This document shows, one piece after another, positions 6,807-9,930 of a stretch of 9,930 nt of DNA. The stretch is from Nitrosomonas sp. Its GTDB lineage: Bacteria > Pseudomonadota > Gammaproteobacteria > Burkholderiales > Nitrosomonadaceae. Position 1 is the first letter of the stretch, and each line of letters opens with the position of its first letter. Below the pieces are notes generated by a model that was not told the origin of the DNA, did no database searches, and worked only from the letters and a program-made list of their open reading frames with translations. A program made the position numbers and the translations under genes. The stretch lies in contig JAOULU010000037.1 in NCBI GenBank assembly GCA_029881855.1, forward strand, positions 1 to 9,930, written 5' to 3'.

Positions 6807-7592
6807 TTACTTTAAGCAACTTGGATTCTTACCAGCAGCATTGGCTTGTTGTTTTAATCCCAAGGCTTTTGGCATATGTGCTCGTAAGTCATCAATTCGT
6901 GTGGCGTGGGAGGGGTGGGTAGACAAGAATTCTGCCGATTGTTTACCCTGGCTGGCTTGTGCCATTTTTTTCCATAGCGTGATACTCTCAGTTGGATTAA
7001 AACCAGCTTTTGCCATTAATTCAACCCCAATAATATCCGCTTCACTCTCGTGCAAGCGACTAAACGGCATAATAATGCCGTACTGCGTGCCAACTCCCAG
7101 CAAGCTTATGGCAGCTTGGCCCATGGCAGTTTGTGGTGCTGCCACGGCTGTAACCAGCGACAAGCCCATTTGTGTCCCCAGTTTTTGGGACATGCGTTCA
7201 TTACTATGCTTGGCAAGTACATGCCCAACCTCATGACCGATAACGGTTGCAAGCTGATCTTGATTATCCACTAAGTTAATTAACCCGGTATGCACGCCAA
7301 TTTTTCTGCCAGGTAGAGCGAAAGCATTCAGTGTGTTGTCATCAAATACGACTACCTCCCATTCGCCACCAACTTCACGTGTGATAGCATCTGAAATGCA
7401 TTGTACAAACTGAATATTCCTATTATTGCGGCTGATGGTTTTTTCTGTTTTTAAGTTATCAAAAGCTTGTAATCCCATTGCATCCAGCTCACTATCTGGC
7501 ATAAAAGCCAATTGGCTTCTTCCAGTTGGTGTCGTTGCGCAAGCCGTAAGAAAGATCATCACTAATAATGTAAGTGTTAATCTGATTTTCAT
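6807..7592 (-). CDS. M48-family zinc metalloprotease lipoprotein, LoiP/YggG-like
   Basis: The 261-residue precursor starts with a lipoprotein signal peptide (KIRLTLTLLVMIFLTAC) with lipobox LTAC and lipidated Cys18, so the mature protein is tethered in the periplasm. The zinc site HEVGH is at 120-124 within QLATVIGHEVGHVLAKHSNE. The third ligand is supplied by the HESEADIIGVELMAKAGF segment (Glu184). STHPSHATRIDDL (about 224-236) is the conserved C-terminal M48 motif. Size and order fit the short, TPR-less LoiP/YggG group rather than BepA, which has a TPR tail. In E. coli such proteases deal with envelope protein damage. All catalytic residues are intact. A good Shine-Dalgarno (AAGGA) precedes the ATG. 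The gene converges on the VOC gene and is divergent from the dodecin gene across 156 bp. Confidence 0.94.
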   Translation of the reverse strand: MKIRLTLTLLVMIFLTACATTPTGRSQLAFMPDSELDAMGLQAFDNLKTEKTISRNNRNIQFVQCISDAITREVGGEWEVVVFDDNTLNAFALPGRKIGVHTGLINLVDNQDQLATVIGHEVGHVLAKHSNERMSQKLGTQMGLSLVTAVAAPQTAMGQAAISLLGVGTQYGIIMPFSRLHESEADIIGVELMAKAGFNPTESITLWKKMAQASQGKQSAEFLSTHPSHATRIDDLRAHMPKALGLKQQANAAGKNPSCLK

Positions 7593-7643
7593 GACAGTCA
7601 GTTCCTTGGTTATTGATTAAAACAGCATAGAGCATTACTACAA

Positions 7644-7653
7644 TGTCATGACA
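7644..7653. promoter_or_regulatory. Palindrome TGTCATGACA between M48 and dodecin genes
   Basis: This perfect 10-bp palindrome lies in the 156-bp divergent region. A partial copy, CATGACA (7590-7596), overlaps the start codon of the protease gene. It could be a half-site pair for a shared regulator. A single 10-bp palindrome is also expected by chance now and then, so support is weak. I could not assign clear promoter hexamers for either gene here. Confidence 0.25.
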
Positions 7654-7748
7654 AAACAACATTCTGGTATATTCTAAACTGTAATTGAATTTTTATGGTG
7701 CTGTCTCAAATTTTATTACTGAAATAATTACCAAAAGAGGACATCAAG

Positions 7749-7955
7749 ATGAGTGATCACGTTTATAAAGTTATCGAATTAGTGGGTTCTTCAACCCAAA
7801 GCAGTGATGATGCTATTGAACAAGCGATTGCCAAGGCCGGACAGTCGTTGCATCACTTAGACTGGTTTGAAGTGGTTGAAACCCGTGGACATATTGTCGG
7901 CAATAAGATTGGCCATTATCAGGTAAAAGTAAAAATTGGTTTTCGGCTTGATTAA
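7749..7955 (+). CDS. Dodecin family flavin-binding protein
   Basis: At 68 residues this is a full-length bacterial dodecin. The order is MSDHVYKVIELVGSS, the helix SSDDAIEQAIAKAGQSLHHL, WFEVVETRGHIV and HYQVKVKIGFRLD. Trp39 (stacks on the flavin) and Gln58 (contacts the isoalloxazine edge) match the positions known from dodecin structures, and Arg46 is also family-typical. Dodecins assemble as hollow dodecamers that store or buffer FMN, riboflavin or related compounds and guard against flavin photochemistry. A strong Shine-Dalgarno (AGAGGA) precedes the ATG. The gene stands alone, divergent from the M48 protease. A 234-bp gap separates it from acnA, so joint expression with acnA is not expected. 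Identity is secure; its physiological role in this organism is not shown. Confidence 0.96.
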   Translation: MSDHVYKVIELVGSSTQSSDDAIEQAIAKAGQSLHHLDWFEVVETRGHIVGNKIGHYQVKVKIGFRLD

Positions 7956-8189
7956 CTAAGTGCTGTATATTTCACTATGTTGTATGTTAAATAACCGGGT
8001 GCCGCATATTTTTCGGCAGGTATTTGTATGCTGAGGTGAAGCGTTCAAAGTAAAATACACCTGTGCTAGCCAGGGGTGCAGGTGTATAGCTATGATAAAA
8101 TGTGCCCATTACAAACATGTTAAACACGTGGATCATGGGGCCATTCAAAGCCAACCCTTGAATTTCACACTATCCTCTAGGAATTTCAA
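7956..8189. other. Dodecin-acnA intergenic region
   Basis: This 234-bp gap holds no gene that I can support. TGCCG (8000-8004) and CGGCA (8014-8018) could form a small stem around CATATTTTT, perhaps a weak end for the dodecin transcript, but no U-run follows. A much stronger stem at 8055-8087 is listed separately. Just before acnA, ATTCAA (8143-8148) and TTGAAT (8158-8163) form a 6-bp inverted repeat around 9 bases. TATGATAAAAT (8091-8101) offers -10-like hexamers without a matching -35. The Shine-Dalgarno for acnA is AGGA at 8179-8182. Confidence 0.5.
8055..8087. promoter_or_regulatory. 9-bp stem-loop upstream of acnA
   Basis: ATACACCTG (8055-8063) and CAGGTGTAT (8079-8087) are perfect reverse complements with a 15-base loop. 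The flank is A-rich on the left (AAAGTAAAA). A minus-strand transcript would therefore see the stem followed by TTTTACTTT, resembling a terminator for transcription toward the dodecin gene. On the plus strand no U-run follows. It may instead be an operator or 5' leader structure for acnA, about 100 bp before its start codon. The structure is seen; the role is inferred. Confidence 0.45.
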
Positions 8190-9930
8190 ATGACGCACAA
8201 TCTATTCGATAGCTTGCAAGAACTTTCAACAATTCCTGGCAATACCGCAAAATACTATTCATTGCCTGCACTTGAGAAAAGTGGTTTGGGTAGAATTTCC
8301 CGCCTACCTGTTTCTATTCGCATCATACTAGAATCCGTATTACGCAATTTTGATAACAAAAAAATCACTGAGGATCATGTCAAACAATTAGCAGGTTGGC
8401 AGCCTAACGCAACCAGGACAAATGAAATCCCTTTTGTTGTCTCACGTATTGTTCTGCAAGATTTTACCGGTGTTCCGCTGCTGGTTGATTTAGCTGCTAT
8501 GCGCAGTGCCGCCACAAAACTAGGAAAAGATCCCCAACTTATTGAACCACTAGTACCTGTTGATCTCGTTGTTGATCACTCCATTCAAGTTGATCACTAC
8601 GGCAACAAGGACGCGCTTAAACTAAACATGGAAATTGAGTTTGCACGTAATAACGAGCGCTATCAGTTTATTAAATGGGGCATGCAAGCTTTTGATACAT
8701 TCAAGGTTGTTCCGCCTGGTATTGGTATCGTGCATCAGGTGAACCTAGAATATCTTGCTCGTGGTGTACACCAGAAAAATGGTGTCATTTATCCAGATAC
8801 TTTGGTTGGTACCGATTCTCATACTACGATGATTAACGGTATTGGTGTTGTGGGTTGGGGTGTAGGTGGTATCGAGGCAGAAGCCGGTATGTTAGGGCAG
8901 CCCGTTTATTTCCTGACACCAGATGTGATTGGCGTAAATTTGACGGGTCAGTTACGCGAAGGGGTAACGGCAACCGATTTAGTCCTCACGATTACTGAAA
9001 TGCTTAGAGCCGCAAATGTTGTGGGTAAGTTTGTTGAGTTCTTTGGTGAGGGCACGGCATCATTAACGTTGCCAGACCGTGCCACAATTGCAAATATGGC
9101 CCCAGAATATGGCGCAACCATGGGTTTTTTCCCGGTGGATGATGCAACTATTGAATACTTTAAAGGTACTGGACGTAGTGACGAAGAAATCACTGCATTC
9201 CAAACCTACTTTAAAGCACAAGAAATGTACGGCATTCCTCGCAAAGGCGACATTGACTATACCCAAGAGTTAGCGCTAGATCTCGGTACTGTTTCGCCGT
9301 CACTTGCTGGCCCTAAACGCCCACAAGATCGTATTGATTTGGCAAATCTTAAGTCCCAATTCACAACACTTTTTAGTAAGCCAGTTGCTGAGAGTGGTTT
9401 TGGCAAACAAGATGATATTAACCAGCGCTATGCAACGCGTGATGTGCATAGTGATGCCATTGAAGTATGCACGCATATCGGCACTGATGATCAGGATGAA
9501 AACCGCCTGCCATCAAATAGTGCACGCAACGTAACGGAAATGGTCGGTAATCACCCAACGCCTGATGCAGTGGATGTATCCGCTAGCAGGCTAACGGGCT
9601 CAATTGAGCTAGGGCATGGGGATGTATTAATTGCTGCCATCACTTCATGCACTAATACCTCTAACCCAAGTGTGTTAATAGCTGCTGGTTTACTGGCTAA
9701 GAAAGCTGTCGAAAAAGGGTTATCAGTACAGCATCACATCAAAACATCGCTTGCACCCGGTTCAAGAGTGGTGACCGATTATTTAACGGTGACAGGTTTG
9801 TTAACTTACCTTGAGCAGCTTGGCTTTAATCTGGCGGGTTATGGTTGCACCACGTGCATTGGGAATGCGGGCCCATTGGCAGAGCCAATCGAAGAGGCCA
9901 TTGTTCAGCATGATTTAATTTGTGCGGCGG
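8190..9930 (+). CDS. acnA: Aconitate hydratase A, 3' truncated by window end
   Basis: The frame stays open from ATG 8190 to the window edge, giving 580 residues of an enzyme usually near 890-950. AcnA interconverts citrate and isocitrate through cis-aconitate in the TCA cycle, using a 4Fe-4S cluster in the cytoplasm. Landmarks in order are YYSLPAL (about 22-28), [65 protein letters not shown] (Asp209), [45 protein letters not shown] (to about 381), [13 protein letters not shown] and [10 protein letters not shown]. Cluster ligands are Cys487, Cys553 and Cys556, with the same mutual spacing as E. coli Cys435, 501 and 504. The segment between PQDR and TSCTN is about 54 residues longer than in E. 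coli AcnA. The start is supported by AGGA seven bases upstream and an N-terminus collinear with E. coli AcnA. AcnB is excluded by motif order. Confidence 0.97.
   Translation, partial: MTHNLFDSLQELSTIPGNTAKYYSLPALEKSGLGRISRLPVSIRIILESVLRNFDNKKITEDHVKQLAGWQPNATRTNEIPFVVSRIVLQDFTGVPLLVDLAAMRSAATKLGKDPQLIEPLVPVDLVVDHSIQVDHYGNKDALKLNMEIEFARNNERYQFIKWGMQAFDTFKVVPPGIGIVHQVNLEYLARGVHQKNGVIYPDTLVGTDSHTTMINGIGVVGWGVGGIEAEAGMLGQPVYFLTPDVIGVNLTGQLREGVTATDLVLTITEMLRAANVVGKFVEFFGEGTASLTLPDRATIANMAPEYGATMGFFPVDDATIEYFKGTGRSDEEITAFQTYFKAQEMYGIPRKGDIDYTQELALDLGTVSPSLAGPKRPQDRIDLANLKSQFTTLFSKPVAESGFGKQDDINQRYATRDVHSDAIEVCTHIGTDDQDENRLPSNSARNVTEMVGNHPTPDAVDVSASRLTGSIELGHGDVLIAAITSCTNTSNPSVLIAAGLLAKKAVEKGLSVQHHIKTSLAPGSRVVTDYLTVTGLLTYLEQLGFNLAGYGCTTCIGNAGPLAEPIEEAIVQHDLICAA

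Noticed and set aside
6801..6816. CTTAAA-TTAC-TTTAAG between the convergent VOC and protease genes, as a terminator
   Set aside because: The six-pair AT-dominated stem would be unstable, has no U-run and overlaps the protease stop codon.
6841..7236. 131-codon open frame on the plus strand opposite the M48 protease gene
   Set aside because: It is fully antisense to a well-supported gene with intact HEVGH and lipobox, and its translation is Cys/Pro-rich without recognisable motifs.
8055..8087. Iron-responsive-element-like stem-loop before acnA
   Set aside because: The loop has 15 bases and lacks the CAGUGN-type apical loop and bulged C of known IREs.
9304..9534. 76-codon plus-strand frame inside acnA, raising the idea of a frameshift there
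   Set aside because: The acnA frame is continuous from 8190 to the window end with conserved motifs on both sides, so this is a shadow frame.

Overview
This 9.9 kb window looks like an ordinary chromosomal stretch of a Gram-negative proteobacterium. By eye the base composition is moderate to slightly AT-rich. The evidence is a TonB-dependent outer-membrane receptor, an SrkA-type kinase, a LoiP/YggG-like lipoprotein protease, a bacterial dodecin and a proteobacterial AcnA. The AcnA sequence, which carries a long internal insertion, feels closest to betaproteobacteria (Nitrosomonadales-like). That placement is from memory and is not proven. I see no rRNA, tRNA, insertion sequence, CRISPR array or phage gene.

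Layout. 2-490 (+) is the 3' end of a DUF2490 outer-membrane protein gene. It converges on a TonB-dependent receptor (531-2573, -). Next are srkA (2750-3748, -) and an HxlR-family regulator (3856-4230, -). The regulator is divergent from a metaxin/FAX-like glutathione-S-transferase-fold gene (4373-5083, +). After a 414-bp AT-rich gap come a short-chain dehydrogenase (5498-6313, +) and a VOC/glyoxalase-fold protein (6403-6789, +). A periplasmic M48 metalloprotease lipoprotein (6807-7592, -) converges on them and is divergent from a dodecin (7749-7955, +). The window ends inside acnA (8190 onward, +), of which the first 580 codons are present.

How the genes may work together. The HxlR regulator, GST-like protein, SDR and VOC protein form a plausible detoxification neighbourhood for reactive electrophiles, carbonyls or quinones. 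HxlR-family proteins often sense such compounds through an N-terminal cysteine, and this one has Cys18 at that place. SrkA and the LoiP-like protease also belong to stress-linked families. This is inference from family and position. The SDR-VOC gap (89 bp) allows but does not prove an operon.

The most interesting non-coding signal is the hxlR-GST intergenic region. A near-perfect 15-bp inverted repeat (7-bp spacer) holds two symmetric, overlapping, divergent promoter-like sequences. A second, shorter palindrome sharing an 8-bp motif lies 42 bp away, about four helical turns. Other structures worth a look are a TTAGCGT-N13-ACGCTAA inverted repeat just before the SDR gene, a strong 9-bp stem upstream of acnA, and a roughly 54-residue insertion in AcnA before its first iron-sulfur cysteine. 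I found no clear novel multi-gene system.
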